A stretch of DNA of 64,000 nucleotides from Nocardioides sp. URHA0020 (GCF_000620705.1 NZ_KK211167.1:298135-362134), one strand, 5' to 3'. Shown: positions 9,003-18,386, counted from the stretch's first letter. Made by a program: numbers and translations. Notes: generated by a model not told the origin, from the sequence alone.

Positions 9003-9904
9003 CCCGCTCGTTCGCCTTCCTGGTCAACCCCACCTCCGGCGGCGGCGCGGCACCCGGCGCCGTCGTACCCGTCGCCCGGGCGCTGCGGGAAGCCGGTGCG
9101 ACCGTCGACGTCACCTACTCGCCCGGGCCGCAGGCGATGGCGCGCCTGGTGGCCGAGGCGGTGGGGCGCGGCGACGTCGTGGTGTCGGTCGGTGGCGACG
9201 GGATGCTGTCGTCGCTCGCCGGGCTGGTCGCCGACCGTGAGGGCACGCTCGCCGTCGTACCGGCCGGCCGGGGCAACGACTTCGCCCGGATGCTCGGCCT
9301 GCCGGCGGACCCCGATGCGCAGGCGCGGGTGCTGCTGGAGCACGCCGTACGCCGGATCGACCTGCTGTCGGTGTCCGGCCTGGGGGCGCCCCGGACGGTG
9401 GCCGGGTCGGTCTACGCGGGCGTCGACGCGCGCGCCGCCGAGATCGTCGACGGCGCCACCTGGCTGCCGCGCTCGCTGCAGTACCCCTACGCCGCGCTGC
9501 GCGCCCTCGCCACCTACCGGCCCGGCCGCTACCGGGTCTCGGTCGACGGCGAGGTGCGGGAGTACGACGCGGCGACGGTCGTCGTCGCGAACTCGGCGTA
9601 CTACGGCAGCGGCATGCAGATCGCCCCGCCGGCCTCGGTCGAGGACGGCCTGCTCGACGTGATCGTGATCGAGGCAGCCTCCCGCCTGGCCCTGATGCGC
9701 TCGCTCCCGAAGGTGTACGACGGCCGCCACGTCCACCTCGACGAGGTCACCGTGCTGTCGGGCACCCGCGTCGAGGTCACCGGCAGCTCGCGCGGCGCGA
9801 TCCCGGTCGGCGGCGACGGCGAGCCGCTCGGGCCGCTGCCCACCCTCGGCTCAGCGCCCGCGGTCGTCGAGGTCGTCCCCGGAGCGCTGTCGGTCATCTG
9901 CTGA
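8999..9904 (+). CDS. Diacylglycerol kinase family lipid kinase
   Basis: A 301-residue lipid kinase of the DAGK catalytic family. The nucleotide-binding GGDGM is at residues 65-69 and PAGRGND at 88-94, followed by the second beta-rich domain to the end. It would phosphorylate diacylglycerol or a related lipid with ATP to give a phosphatidic-acid type product at the membrane face. The start codon overlaps the stop of the flavoprotein gene (ATGA). The M. tuberculosis counterpart in the same locus, Rv2252, is described as a diacylglycerol kinase linked to phosphatidylinositol mannoside synthesis. Confidence 0.9.
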   Translation: MTRSFAFLVNPTSGGGAAPGAVVPVARALREAGATVDVTYSPGPQAMARLVAEAVGRGDVVVSVGGDGMLSSLAGLVADREGTLAVVPAGRGNDFARMLGLPADPDAQARVLLEHAVRRIDLLSVSGLGAPRTVAGSVYAGVDARAAEIVDGATWLPRSLQYPYAALRALATYRPGRYRVSVDGEVREYDAATVVVANSAYYGSGMQIAPPASVEDGLLDVIVIEAASRLALMRSLPKVYDGRHVHLDEVTVLSGTRVEVTGSSRGAIPVGGDGEPLGPLPTLGSAPAVVEVVPGALSVIC

Positions 9905-10061
9905 GGGGTGCCGGGGGCCCCGGGCTGGGGTCGACGACCGGCCGGGTCACCGCTGACGAGGCCGCGGCGACGTACGCCCCGCGGCTCCCGACGGTCGCCG
10001 GCCGCACCCGTGCGGCACCGGGCTGACGCGGCTCGGCGCCCTACTCCTCGGGCACTTCACC

Positions 10062-10124
10062 AACTTCTCAGGCTCTGCAATGCCCGAGAAGTTCAGGGAT
10101 ACCCGGTTAACCGGGTATCCCTGA
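10062..10124. repeat. Tandem palindromes between convergent genes
   Basis: Positions 10093-10124 form a perfect 32-bp palindrome with 16-bp arms centred on GGTTAACC. Just before it, AACTTCTC (10062-10069) pairs with GAGAAGTT (10086-10093), and an inner GG/CC pair extends the stem. The block lies in the 237-bp gap between the lipid kinase and pirin genes, which converge. It could act as a two-way terminator, but there is no T-run and the perfect symmetry is more like a REP element or dimeric-protein site. Nothing else is recognised in the gap. Confidence 0.8.
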
Positions 10125-10141
10125 CCCGGCGGCACGACCAC

Positions 10142-10813
10142 CTACAACGAGAAGGTCCACACCAGCAGCTCGGTGCGAGCCGCGGCAGTGACGGCGAGCC
10201 CGGGCTGGTCGGTGACCCGGAAGGCGTCACCGTCGTCGAGCGGCTGGGCCATCGACGAGCGCCGCAGCGCACCACCGGCGACGAAGACGTGCTGCAGGGG
10301 CTCGTCGGGCAGGACGACGGTGTCGCCGGCCTCGAGCCGGGCGACCCGGAAGGTCGCGGTGCCGATCCGCACGACCTCGCTCAGGACGCCCGGCACCAGC
10401 TCGACGGGGGAGACGTCGTACGACGGGGTGGTCCCCAGGGTGGTCGGCGTGAGCCAGGACTGGACGAAGCGCGTGGGGCCGGACGGGCCTGCGATCTCGG
10501 AGTGGGTCACGCCCGAGCCGGCGGAGAGCACCTGCACCTCGCCCGGCCGGACGACACCGGTGTGGCCCGAGGAGTCGGTGTGCCGCAGCTCGCCGGTGAG
10601 CACCCAGGTCACGATCTCGAGGTCCGCGTGCGGGTGGTCCTCGAAACCGACGCCGGGACCGAGCAGGTGGTCGTCGTGGCAGACCAGCGAGCCGAACCGG
10701 ACGTTGTCCGGGTCGTAGTGCTGGCCGAAGGAGAACGAGTGCCGGGTGAGATGTCCCGCACCTCGGGTGACGAAGCGGCCCGTTCCACGGCGGATCTCAA
10801 CGCTCACAGGCAT
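10142..10813 (-). CDS. Pirin family protein
   Basis: A 223-residue bicupin of the pirin family. The N-terminal cupin carries the metal-binding residues: HDDHLLGPGVGFEDHPHADL near residues 45-65 holds the His cluster, and HSEIAG follows. Pirins vary from quercetin dioxygenase activity to regulatory roles, so the function here is open. The start used is the ATG at 10813; another ATG is one codon upstream. The divergent GH1 gene begins only a few bases away, so both are probably transcribed from tightly overlapping promoters. Confidence 0.87.
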   Translation of the reverse strand: MPVSVEIRRGTGRFVTRGAGHLTRHSFSFGQHYDPDNVRFGSLVCHDDHLLGPGVGFEDHPHADLEIVTWVLTGELRHTDSSGHTGVVRPGEVQVLSAGSGVTHSEIAGPSGPTRFVQSWLTPTTLGTTPSYDVSPVELVPGVLSEVVRIGTATFRVARLEAGDTVVLPDEPLQHVFVAGGALRRSSMAQPLDDGDAFRVTDQPGLAVTAAARTELLVWTFSL

Positions 10814-10817
10814 CATT

Positions 10818-12191
10818 GTGCCCGTGCCTGCGCCCGACCCTCGCCCGACCCCGGGTCTTCCCCAGCTCCCGCCCGGCTTCCGCTTCGGCACCAGCACGGC
10901 GTCGTACCAGATCGAGGGCGCCGCCACCGCGGACGGCAAGGGCCCCAGCATCTGGGACACCTTCTGCGCGCAGCCGGGTCGGATCGTCGACGGCTCCAGC
11001 GGTGCCGTGGCCTGCGACCACTACCACCGGTACGCCGAGGACATCGCGCTGATGAAGCGGCTCGGCGTCGGCGGCTACCGGCTCTCGGTGTCGTGGCCGC
11101 GGATCCAGCCGAACGGCTCCGGTCCCGCCAACGCGCGCGGCCTCGCCTTCTACGACCGGGTGATTGACGAGCTGCTCGCCAACGACATCAAGCCGATGGT
11201 CACGCTCTACCACTGGGACCTGCCGCAGGCGCTCGAGGACGACGGCGGCTGGCTCAACCGCGCGACGGTCGACCGCTTCGCCGAGTACGCCGCGATCCTC
11301 GGGGAGCGGTTCGCGGACCGCGTCGAGCACTGGATCCCGGTCAACGAGCCCAACGTCGCGATGATGATGGGCTACGGCATCGGGGTGCACGCCCCGGGTC
11401 GTGAGCTGATGTTCGACTCGATGCCGGTCGCCCACCACCTGCTGCTCGCCCACGGCCGGGCGGCCGTGGCGCTGCGGGCCGCCGGGGCGACCAGCGTCGG
11501 CTGCGCCAACAACCACGCCCCGATGTGGCCGGCCAGCGAGGACGCGGCCGACGTCGGCGCCACCAAGCTCTTCGACGCGCTCTGGAACGGGCTCTTCATC
11601 GAGCCGATGCTGCTGGGTCGCTACCCGGCCGACCTGGCCCCGCTCTTCGACGGCATCGCGCAGGACGGCGACATGGCCATGATCCGCCAGCCGCTCGACT
11701 TCTACGGGGTGAACTACTACAACCCCTTCAAGATCGGCGCCGCCGGCGAGGACGCCGAGATGCCCTTCGAGGTCCGCGAGCTGCTCGGCTACCCGGTCAC
11801 CGACTTCGGGTGGCCGGTCGTGCCCGACGCGCTGCGCGAGTGGCTGATCCTGCTGCGCGCCCGCTTCCGGGCCGCGCTGCCGCCCATCTACATCACCGAG
11901 TCGGGCTGCGCCTACAACATGGGTCCGGACGAGCACGGCGTCGTCGACGACCAGCCGCGCATCGACTACCTCGACGCCCACCTCCGGGCCGTCGCGACGG
12001 CGGTGCAGCGCGGCGTCGACGTACGCGGCTACTACACGTGGTCGCTGATGGACAACTTCGAGTGGTCGGAGGGCTATCAGCAGCGCTTCGGCCTGGTGCA
12101 CGTCGACTACGAGACGCAGCAGCGCACGCCGAAGCGGTCCTTCGAGTGGTTCGCCCAGATGATCGCGGCGCAGACCCGCTCGCTCGGCTGA
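10818..12191 (+). CDS. Glycoside hydrolase family 1 beta-glucosidase
   Basis: A 457-residue GH1 enzyme hydrolysing beta-glucosides in the cytoplasm; no signal peptide is seen. Key motifs are FGTSTASYQIEG near residue 24, the acid/base motif NEP at 176-178 (Glu177) and the nucleophile motif ITESG with Glu361, where Ser replaces the usual Asn. Length and domain are complete. The GTG at 10818 is used; a GTG at 10824 is equally possible and lies seven bases after CATCAT, fitting a leaderless start. The divergent neighbour is pirin; no sugar transporter lies nearby. Confidence 0.93.
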   Translation: MPVPAPDPRPTPGLPQLPPGFRFGTSTASYQIEGAATADGKGPSIWDTFCAQPGRIVDGSSGAVACDHYHRYAEDIALMKRLGVGGYRLSVSWPRIQPNGSGPANARGLAFYDRVIDELLANDIKPMVTLYHWDLPQALEDDGGWLNRATVDRFAEYAAILGERFADRVEHWIPVNEPNVAMMMGYGIGVHAPGRELMFDSMPVAHHLLLAHGRAAVALRAAGATSVGCANNHAPMWPASEDAADVGATKLFDALWNGLFIEPMLLGRYPADLAPLFDGIAQDGDMAMIRQPLDFYGVNYYNPFKIGAAGEDAEMPFEVRELLGYPVTDFGWPVVPDALREWLILLRARFRAALPPIYITESGCAYNMGPDEHGVVDDQPRIDYLDAHLRAVATAVQRGVDVRGYYTWSLMDNFEWSEGYQQRFGLVHVDYETQQRTPKRSFEWFAQMIAAQTRSLG

Positions 12192-12197
12192 CCCGCC

Positions 12198-14279
12198 TCA
12201 GCGGTCCTGGGTCGCGGTCAGCCCCTGCAGGATCCGGACCGCCGTGTCGACGTCGCCGAGCGCGGACCGGTGCGCCGTCGGCGTCGAGGCGAGCGTGGTG
12301 CCCGCACCGTGGATCGCCCACACGGGTGCCGGGCCGGCCAGTGCGTCCACGGCGTACGCCGGGAGCAGCGGCTCGGCGAGCCCGGTCGGTGCCTGGCCGT
12401 CGACGCACACGACCACGTCGGAGCGGGCGATCATCTCGAGCCCCGAGGCGCCGGCACCACGCACGTCGATGACGTCGGCCACCCCGGCCGCGACGGCGCG
12501 CTCCCGGGCCGCGTCCTCGAGGCCGGTCGCCACGTGGATGCGGATCCTGGCCCGCTCGGACGCCGACAGCCGGGCCACGGCCGCGGCGAGCGTGTCGAGC
12601 CCCTGCCAGTCGGCGTCGTCGTGGACCAGGCCCAGGTGCACGCGGTCGGGCTCCGTGGTCGCGAAGGCAGCCGGGCCCGCGCCCCGGCGACGGATCGCGT
12701 ACGGCGTCGCCACCGTCGCGATCGACGCGGCTCGCTCCCTCGCGGCGGGGTCGGGGCAGGCGCGCAGGAAGGCGTCGCGCAGGTTTGCCTCGGTGAAGAC
12801 GATCTCGTCCGCGAGCGCCGGCACCACGACGTACAGGATCCAGGCGGAGGCAGGGCCCGGGCCGCCGGCATCGAGGCCGGCCGCCTCGATCGCGGCGAGG
12901 ACCGGCTGGACCGCCCGGTGCTCGGTGAGCGCCGACTGCACGGGCCTCTGGAGCGGGACCGGCAGCGGGTCGGACAGGTCGACGATCCACTGCAGGTCGG
13001 GCTTGCGGGCCTTGAGGGCCGCTGCCGCGAGGTGCGCGTCACCGGCGTCGCCGTACGAGCGGACGCGGAGGTAGGGCGCCTGCTTCTTGTAGCGGCTCCA
13101 CTCCTTCTCCTGCGCGGCGACGTGCTCGACCGCGGCGGCGAGCCGGGCCGGTCGGGAGGCGTCGGGTGCGGCGGTGAGCCAGGCCGAGGACCCGACGTAC
13201 GGCTCGAGGTAGCCCGGCAGCGGCGTCTCGGCGGACAGGACGACCAGGTCGGCGACGCCCTCCTGCGCCGCGACCCGGCGCTCGGTCGGCGACGGCGCGA
13301 GCGGACCGCTGGCCCGACCGAGCCGGTCGACGACGACGAGCTCGGCGGCGCGCCGGCGGTTGGCGCGCTCCCAGTGCACGCTGACGCCTCGGGCGTCGAC
13401 GGTGTCGATGACCGCGCGCTGCTCCGCGGGGTTCTCGCGCAGGTAGGCGCCGATGTGCAGGCCGAGCGACCGCTCGGTGCGGGCGAGGACCTCGTGCACC
13501 TCGGGCGACCCGGTGCTGATCTCGGCGAGCGACTCGTAGGCGTCGAGCCGGCGTACGACGCTGAAGTCGTGGGTGACGTCCTGGCGCGACAGCGACCCGT
13601 GGTTGGTGGTGCGGTAGTAGACGGCGTCGTCGACGTCGAGCACGTGGAAGCGGAACCGGTCGCGCGCGAAGACCCGCAGCCAGAAGAGGCTGTCGGACGC
13701 GCTGCGCAGCCGCTCGTCGAAGCCGACCGAGCGCGCGACCGCGGTCGGGATCAGCTTGCAGACGTTGAGCGAGATCGCCTCGGGCAGCTCGGCGGCCTCG
13801 ATGACGCGCCCGCGCACCTGCCGGAAGAGTCGGGAGTAGCTGTTGTCGAAGTTCGGGGCGCCGTCGGGCTCCTCGACCTCGGCGATGTCCGCGAGCGGGG
13901 CCACGCCGGGCGCGGCCGCGTCGACCAGGCGCTGCAGGTACGGCGACGAGACCCAGTCGTCGTCGTCGACCATGGTCATCCAGGTGCCCCGGGCGGCCTC
14001 GACGCCCAGCCACCGGGCGTGGGCGACGCCGGCCCGGGCCGTCTCCAGCACGCGTACGGCGGGGCCGCGCCAGCCGTCGGTGTGCCGGCCAACCAGGTCG
14101 GGGACGCCACCGGGCTCACCGTTCACGATGACCAGCACCTCGAAGCGGTCCGGTGCCAGGGTCTGCGCCGCCAGCGAGTCGAGGGTGCGCAGCAGGGTGT
14201 CGGGCCGGCCGTAGGTGGGCACCACCACCGACACCAGGAGGTCGTCCTCGGCGGTCGTGACCACGCTGCTCTCCGACAT
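12198..14279 (-). CDS. Two-domain glycosyltransferase (GT2 N-terminus, GT-B-like C-terminus), copy B
   Basis: A 693-residue protein. The N-terminal 270 residues are a GT2 family (GT-A fold) domain: VSVVVPTYGRP near residue 16, AGVAHARWLG near 83 and the metal-binding acidic motif DDDDW at 105-109. The C-terminal half contains WIVDLSDPL and a late AHRSALGDVDTAVRIL segment, like GT4/GT-B proteins. It is a paralogue of the gene at 20481-22637, with which it shares ISLNVCKL and YYRT motifs and the same order. It starts 17 bases after the acyltransferase stop and probably belongs to that transcript. Acceptor and sugar are unknown. Confidence 0.82.
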   Translation of the reverse strand: MSESSVVTTAEDDLLVSVVVPTYGRPDTLLRTLDSLAAQTLAPDRFEVLVIVNGEPGGVPDLVGRHTDGWRGPAVRVLETARAGVAHARWLGVEAARGTWMTMVDDDDWVSSPYLQRLVDAAAPGVAPLADIAEVEEPDGAPNFDNSYSRLFRQVRGRVIEAAELPEAISLNVCKLIPTAVARSVGFDERLRSASDSLFWLRVFARDRFRFHVLDVDDAVYYRTTNHGSLSRQDVTHDFSVVRRLDAYESLAEISTGSPEVHEVLARTERSLGLHIGAYLRENPAEQRAVIDTVDARGVSVHWERANRRRAAELVVVDRLGRASGPLAPSPTERRVAAQEGVADLVVLSAETPLPGYLEPYVGSSAWLTAAPDASRPARLAAAVEHVAAQEKEWSRYKKQAPYLRVRSYGDAGDAHLAAAALKARKPDLQWIVDLSDPLPVPLQRPVQSALTEHRAVQPVLAAIEAAGLDAGGPGPASAWILYVVVPALADEIVFTEANLRDAFLRACPDPAARERAASIATVATPYAIRRRGAGPAAFATTEPDRVHLGLVHDDADWQGLDTLAAAVARLSASERARIRIHVATGLEDAARERAVAAGVADVIDVRGAGASGLEMIARSDVVVCVDGQAPTGLAEPLLPAYAVDALAGPAPVWAIHGAGTTLASTPTAHRSALGDVDTAVRILQGLTATQDR

Positions 14280-14296
14280 CGGGGCTGATCCTGCCG

Positions 14297-16387
14297 TCAC
14301 TTCGCGTGCAGCGCGATCGTGCCCGGCCGCTGCTTCGCGATGCCGACCCGTGACAGCGCGCGGTGCAGCATCGGCGTCAGCGTCTTGATGTAGGTGCGGG
14401 TCACGTGGCTGCCCTGTCGGTAGATGAGGGTGTGCGCGATCACCGCGGGACAGGTCGGTCCCGGCGGGCAGATCCACTTGTTGATGTCGACGTACGGGAG
14501 GTCCAGCTCCTCGGCCGCCGCCTTCAGCGGCACCGCGCCGCTGGTCGCCTCGCCGCGCGCCCGGTCGAAGGAGCACTTCTGGTAGGCGCCAGGGTTCTCC
14601 TCGACGCAGCGGTAGAGGGCGTCGGAGTCGGGGGAGATGTTGTCGGCGAGCACGATCACCTTCGTCCCCATCTCCTTGAGCTGCGCCAGGCTGGCGTCCA
14701 GGCCGCGGGTCTCGTCGTCGTACGACGAGCCCCGCACGGACACGATCGTGTAGTCGGGCACGCCGTGGGTCTCGAACCAGGCGGTCACCTTGCGGTTGTA
14801 GGCGGCGCAGTCGTCGGAGACCCCGACGGTGCTGACGGTGCACGCCGACTTCAGGTAGAGCTCGAGCCGCCAGTCCTCGCTGTGCGCGATGCTCTTCAGC
14901 GCGGGGTACCACTGCTCCATCTTGGAGTCGCCGAGCATCGCGACGGTCGTGTCGGACCGGGGGTTGCCGCGCACGCAGTCGGTGCGCATCTTGGTGCCCT
15001 CGATGGGCATCTGGCAGGCGTTGACCGACGGGACGTCCTCGGTCGCCACCGCCGGGTCGGGCACGACCTTGCCGGAGCGGGTGTAGAGCCGCGTCGGGTC
15101 GTCCACGAGCCGCCAGACCTTGCCGTCGGGGTTCGCCACCAGGGCGCGGGCGCCGGGCGCGGACCCACCGGGCTGCAAGGTCGGGACCGACCGGACGATG
15201 AGGAGGCCGGTGATCACCGACACCGACATGAGCACCGCGCCCAGGGTGAGCGCGAGCGACGTGCTGGCGGTCAGGCGGGGGGCGAACCGGATCGGGTCCT
15301 CGATCAGCCGCTTGGACAGCCAGGCCAGCGGGATCGAGGCCAGGCCGATCAGGCCCAGCGAGAGGCCCGAGATGTCGGGCCACCGCCAGCCGGCGAGGAT
15401 CAGCAGCGGCCAGTGCCAGAGGTAGACCGAGTACGAGATGCCGCCCAGCCAGGTCATCGGGCGCGTGCCGAGCAGGCGCGCCGCGGAGGTCGGGGTGGCC
15501 GTCACCGCGCAGCCCGAGGCGATCACGGCGGCGGCGCCGAGGGTCGGCACCAGCGCCGCGGTCCCGGGCCAGGCCGTCTCCGAGCTGAAGACGAGGACGG
15601 CGTACGCGATCGCGGCCAGGCCGGCCCACGCCAGCAGCTCGGCGACTCTGCGGGGCAGCGTGCGCAGCCGCACGATGCCGAAGGACAGCAGCGAGCCGAT
15701 GGCCAGCTCCCACACCCGCGTGGTGGTGAAGAAGTACGCCGTCGCGGGGCTCGTGCGCGTGTGCACGGCCGAGTAGACGAGCGAGGCCGCGGCGGCGGCG
15801 CCGATCACGACGAGCAGGACTCGACGCGGCCGCCAGCCGGTCCGGCGGGCGATGAAGACCCCGACCAGGATCAGCAGCGGCCAGAAGACGTAGTACTGCT
15901 CCTCGACCGAGAGCGACCAGTAGTGCTGCAGCGGCGACTCGGCGGCGCCCTCGGCGAGGTAGTCGACCGAGCGGAAGGCGAGCACCCAGTTCACGACGTA
16001 CGTCGCCGTCGCCATGGTGTCCTTGCCGAGGTCCACGTGGGTGGACCCGGGCATCACGGCGTACCCGACGACGGCGGTGAAGAGCAGCACGACCGTCGCC
16101 GCGGGCACGAGCCGGCGGACCCGGCGTGCGTAGAACCGGGTGATCGAGACGCTGCCCGTGCGGTCGACCTCGCGCAGCAGCAGGCCGGTGATCAGGAAGC
16201 CGCTGATCACGAAGAAGACGTCGACGCCGGCGAAGCCGCCGCTCAGCGCGGTGACGCCGACGTGGTAGAGGACGACCACGCCGACGGCGATGGCCCGCAG
16301 GCCCTCGATGTCGCCGCGGACGCCGGATGACGGGGCACTCGTCGGTGCGGTCGCGCTCGGGGTCGCCGTCGTCGGGGCCGTGGTCAT
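14297..16387 (-). CDS. Acyltransferase-3 / SGNH fusion membrane protein (OafA-like), copy B
   Basis: A 696-residue O-acyltransferase. Residues 22-400 form the acyltransferase-3 membrane domain, with the conserved YH at 41-42, FFVISGFLITGLLLRE and RRVRRLVPA. A C-terminal extracytoplasmic SGNH-like domain begins near 450 with LGDSK near residue 485. Near residue 657 the usual D-x-x-H catalytic motif reads Q-G-S-H, so the Asp is replaced. Such enzymes O-acetylate surface polysaccharide. The start has a GAGG about seven bases upstream. Copy A at 18376-20484 is a close paralogue. Confidence 0.87.
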   Translation of the reverse strand: MTTAPTTATPSATAPTSAPSSGVRGDIEGLRAIAVGVVVLYHVGVTALSGGFAGVDVFFVISGFLITGLLLREVDRTGSVSITRFYARRVRRLVPAATVVLLFTAVVGYAVMPGSTHVDLGKDTMATATYVVNWVLAFRSVDYLAEGAAESPLQHYWSLSVEEQYYVFWPLLILVGVFIARRTGWRPRRVLLVVIGAAAAASLVYSAVHTRTSPATAYFFTTTRVWELAIGSLLSFGIVRLRTLPRRVAELLAWAGLAAIAYAVLVFSSETAWPGTAALVPTLGAAAVIASGCAVTATPTSAARLLGTRPMTWLGGISYSVYLWHWPLLILAGWRWPDISGLSLGLIGLASIPLAWLSKRLIEDPIRFAPRLTASTSLALTLGAVLMSVSVITGLLIVRSVPTLQPGGSAPGARALVANPDGKVWRLVDDPTRLYTRSGKVVPDPAVATEDVPSVNACQMPIEGTKMRTDCVRGNPRSDTTVAMLGDSKMEQWYPALKSIAHSEDWRLELYLKSACTVSTVGVSDDCAAYNRKVTAWFETHGVPDYTIVSVRGSSYDDETRGLDASLAQLKEMGTKVIVLADNISPDSDALYRCVEENPGAYQKCSFDRARGEATSGAVPLKAAAEELDLPYVDINKWICPPGPTCPAVIAHTLIYRQGSHVTRTYIKTLTPMLHRALSRVGIAKQRPGTIALHAK

Positions 16388-16572
16388 GCCGTCGCCTCGT
16401 CACTGGTGGAACAAATCGGAGCGAGACTACGCCCCGACGCCGACGATGCCGAAAACGTCGACGCCCCGAGCGGCGCCGGGCTCACCGCAGGCGCGCCGAG
16501 CCGCTGAGGCGCGTCCGACGTGCGGCTCCGTCACGACGAGCGGTGGGCGAGCCTGCTGGCACAATGTCCGCC

Positions 16573-16632
16573 ATGTCCTCGCCACGCCCGCTCAGCGTCC
16601 GATCCGCACGCCCCCGGTCCCGGGTCGCATGA
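16573..16632 (+). CDS. Possible 19-codon leaderless upstream ORF
   Basis: ATG at 16573 opens a 19-codon frame ending in TGA at 16630-16632, which overlaps the ATG of the next gene as ATGA. CACAAT at 16560-16565 lies seven bases before it, the spacing seen for other leaderless starts here. The next gene has no Shine-Dalgarno, so this frame could deliver ribosomes to it by coupling. An in-frame ATG at 16564 would make 22 codons. The Ser/Arg/Pro-rich peptide resembles nothing I know. Confidence 0.35.
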   Translation: MSSPRPLSVRSARPRSRVA

Positions 16633-18386
16633 GCACGGGTGTGAGTGCCGTCGGGACCGCGGTCGCCGTCGGCCAGTCGCGGCAGAGTGCGGCCAAGGTC
16701 TTCGGCCCCTCCTTCGACCAGCTGGTCCTGACGACGTTCGCCACCCACGTCGGCGACGTCGCCGACCGGGAGCTCTCGTTCGTCGGCGTGACCGCCGAGC
16801 CGGGACTGCTCGAGACCCTCACCTGGGCCCTGCAGCTGCGGGCCTCGCGGCCCGAGGTCACCGTGGCCGTCGAGATGCCCGGTGACGTGGCGCTCAGTCG
16901 CGCGGTGGGGCACCTGCTGTCCGAGGCCGGTGTGGCCGTCGCCGGCGTACGCCGCTTCACCGACCGGCCGTGCCTGGTCCTCGCCGCGGAGGCGGACGGC
17001 CCCACCGGTGACGTGGCGGCGCTGCTGGACGCTGCGCTGACCGCCCCCGACGACCGCCAGGCCGCCCAGGAGCGACGCGCGGCGGAGTGGGAGCTCGCGG
17101 CGATGGTGGCCCGGTCCGACGACTTCGAGCAGCGGCTGGCGACCACCTCCCGCCGGCTCCTCGAGGCGCGGGGCGAGGTCCAGGAGCTGCAGGAGCGGAT
17201 GGCGCGCAACGCCGAGCGCGCCCGGCGCAAGGCCAACCGGGCCCGCCGGCGCAAGGAGAAGGCTCTCGAGGAGGACCCGAGCGCCGCTCCGGCCCCCGAC
17301 GCGACCGGTCTCTCCCCCCGCTCGCTCGTGCACGCCGCGTCCGGGGTACTGGGCGCCCGCGGTCGGCGCGGCCGCCTGATCTCCCTGCTGATCCTGGGTG
17401 CCGGCGCGGTGCTGCCGGCCCTGGTGCTCGCGGTCGTGCTCGGCCTCACCGACGGCGTCGGTGGCGCGGTGGTCGGCCTGGTCCTCGGCCTGCTCCTCAC
17501 CCTGGTGCTCGCGGTGGCCCTGCTGGTCGCCCTGGCCGTCCGCGCGATCGCAGGGGTGCGCGACGACGTACGCCACGGCGCGGAGGACGACCGTCGTCAG
17601 ACCGAGGTCGGCCTGCGGAGCGTGACCTCGCTGATCCACGCCCGGTTCGCGTCGGTGGCGCTCGCGCTGACCGACCAGGGCGAGGCGATCGCCGCCATCC
17701 CGACGCAGGCACCCGCCTCCGAGGTCGAGCTGCGCCACCAGGTGCGCGAGCTCGGCGACCGGATCCAGGCGACCCAGCAGCTGCTCGACGAGCTCCACCC
17801 GGCCGCCGGCCTCCCGGCCCTCTCCGGGGACGCCGCCGCCCCCGACGTGCTCGTCCTGCTGGTCGAGGAGCTGCGACGCACCCGGCCGAAGGTCGTCGTC
17901 GAGTCGGGCCGAGGCGCCTCGACGCTCTTCCTGGCCCTGGCCGTCGAGAAGTACGGCCTCGACACCCGGATCGTCTCGCTCGAGCACGACGCCGGCCGCG
18001 CCCGGGCCACCCGCGAGCTGCTGGCACGCCACGGCGTCGCCGACCGCGCCGACGTGCGCTACGCCCCACTGGCCCGCACGCACCTCGAGGACCACGTGAC
18101 GCCGTGGTACGACGAGGCGGCGCTGGCGGACCTGTCCGAGGTCGGCCTGGTGTTCGTGGACGGCCCGCCCACGTCGGTGGGACCGGCGGCGCGCTACCCG
18201 TTCATCCCGCTGCTCGAGGGCCGGCTCGCCGAGACGTGCGTGGTCGTCGTGGACGACGTCGACGCGCCCGGGGAGCAGGCCGTGCTGGAGCGCTGGTCGG
18301 CGCTGCTGCCCGACTTCGCGTTGGCCGAGGTGCCGCTCATCCGCGGCGCCGCAGTCTTCCGGCGGGCTGCTCCGCTCAGCCGCTGA
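16629..18386 (+). CDS. Membrane-anchored coiled-coil protein with C-terminal SAM-methyltransferase-like domain
   Basis: A 585-residue protein. Residues about 140-215 are Arg/Glu/Ala-rich and probably coiled coil; about 250-310 hold two hydrophobic helices; from about 405 a Rossmann-type domain runs to the end, with VVVESGRGAS in the motif I position, SLEHD after the second strand and VFVDGPP later. This matches class I methyltransferases found with glycan clusters, though activity is unproven. It lies on the opposite strand between two glycosyltransferase/acyltransferase pairs, and its 3' end overlaps the convergent acyltransferase by 11 bases. No Shine-Dalgarno precedes the ATG. Confidence 0.7.
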   Translation: MSTGVSAVGTAVAVGQSRQSAAKVFGPSFDQLVLTTFATHVGDVADRELSFVGVTAEPGLLETLTWALQLRASRPEVTVAVEMPGDVALSRAVGHLLSEAGVAVAGVRRFTDRPCLVLAAEADGPTGDVAALLDAALTAPDDRQAAQERRAAEWELAAMVARSDDFEQRLATTSRRLLEARGEVQELQERMARNAERARRKANRARRRKEKALEEDPSAAPAPDATGLSPRSLVHAASGVLGARGRRGRLISLLILGAGAVLPALVLAVVLGLTDGVGGAVVGLVLGLLLTLVLAVALLVALAVRAIAGVRDDVRHGAEDDRRQTEVGLRSVTSLIHARFASVALALTDQGEAIAAIPTQAPASEVELRHQVRELGDRIQATQQLLDELHPAAGLPALSGDAAAPDVLVLLVEELRRTRPKVVVESGRGASTLFLALAVEKYGLDTRIVSLEHDAGRARATRELLARHGVADRADVRYAPLARTHLEDHVTPWYDEAALADLSEVGLVFVDGPPTSVGPAARYPFIPLLEGRLAETCVVVVDDVDAPGEQAVLERWSALLPDFALAEVPLIRGAAVFRRAAPLSR

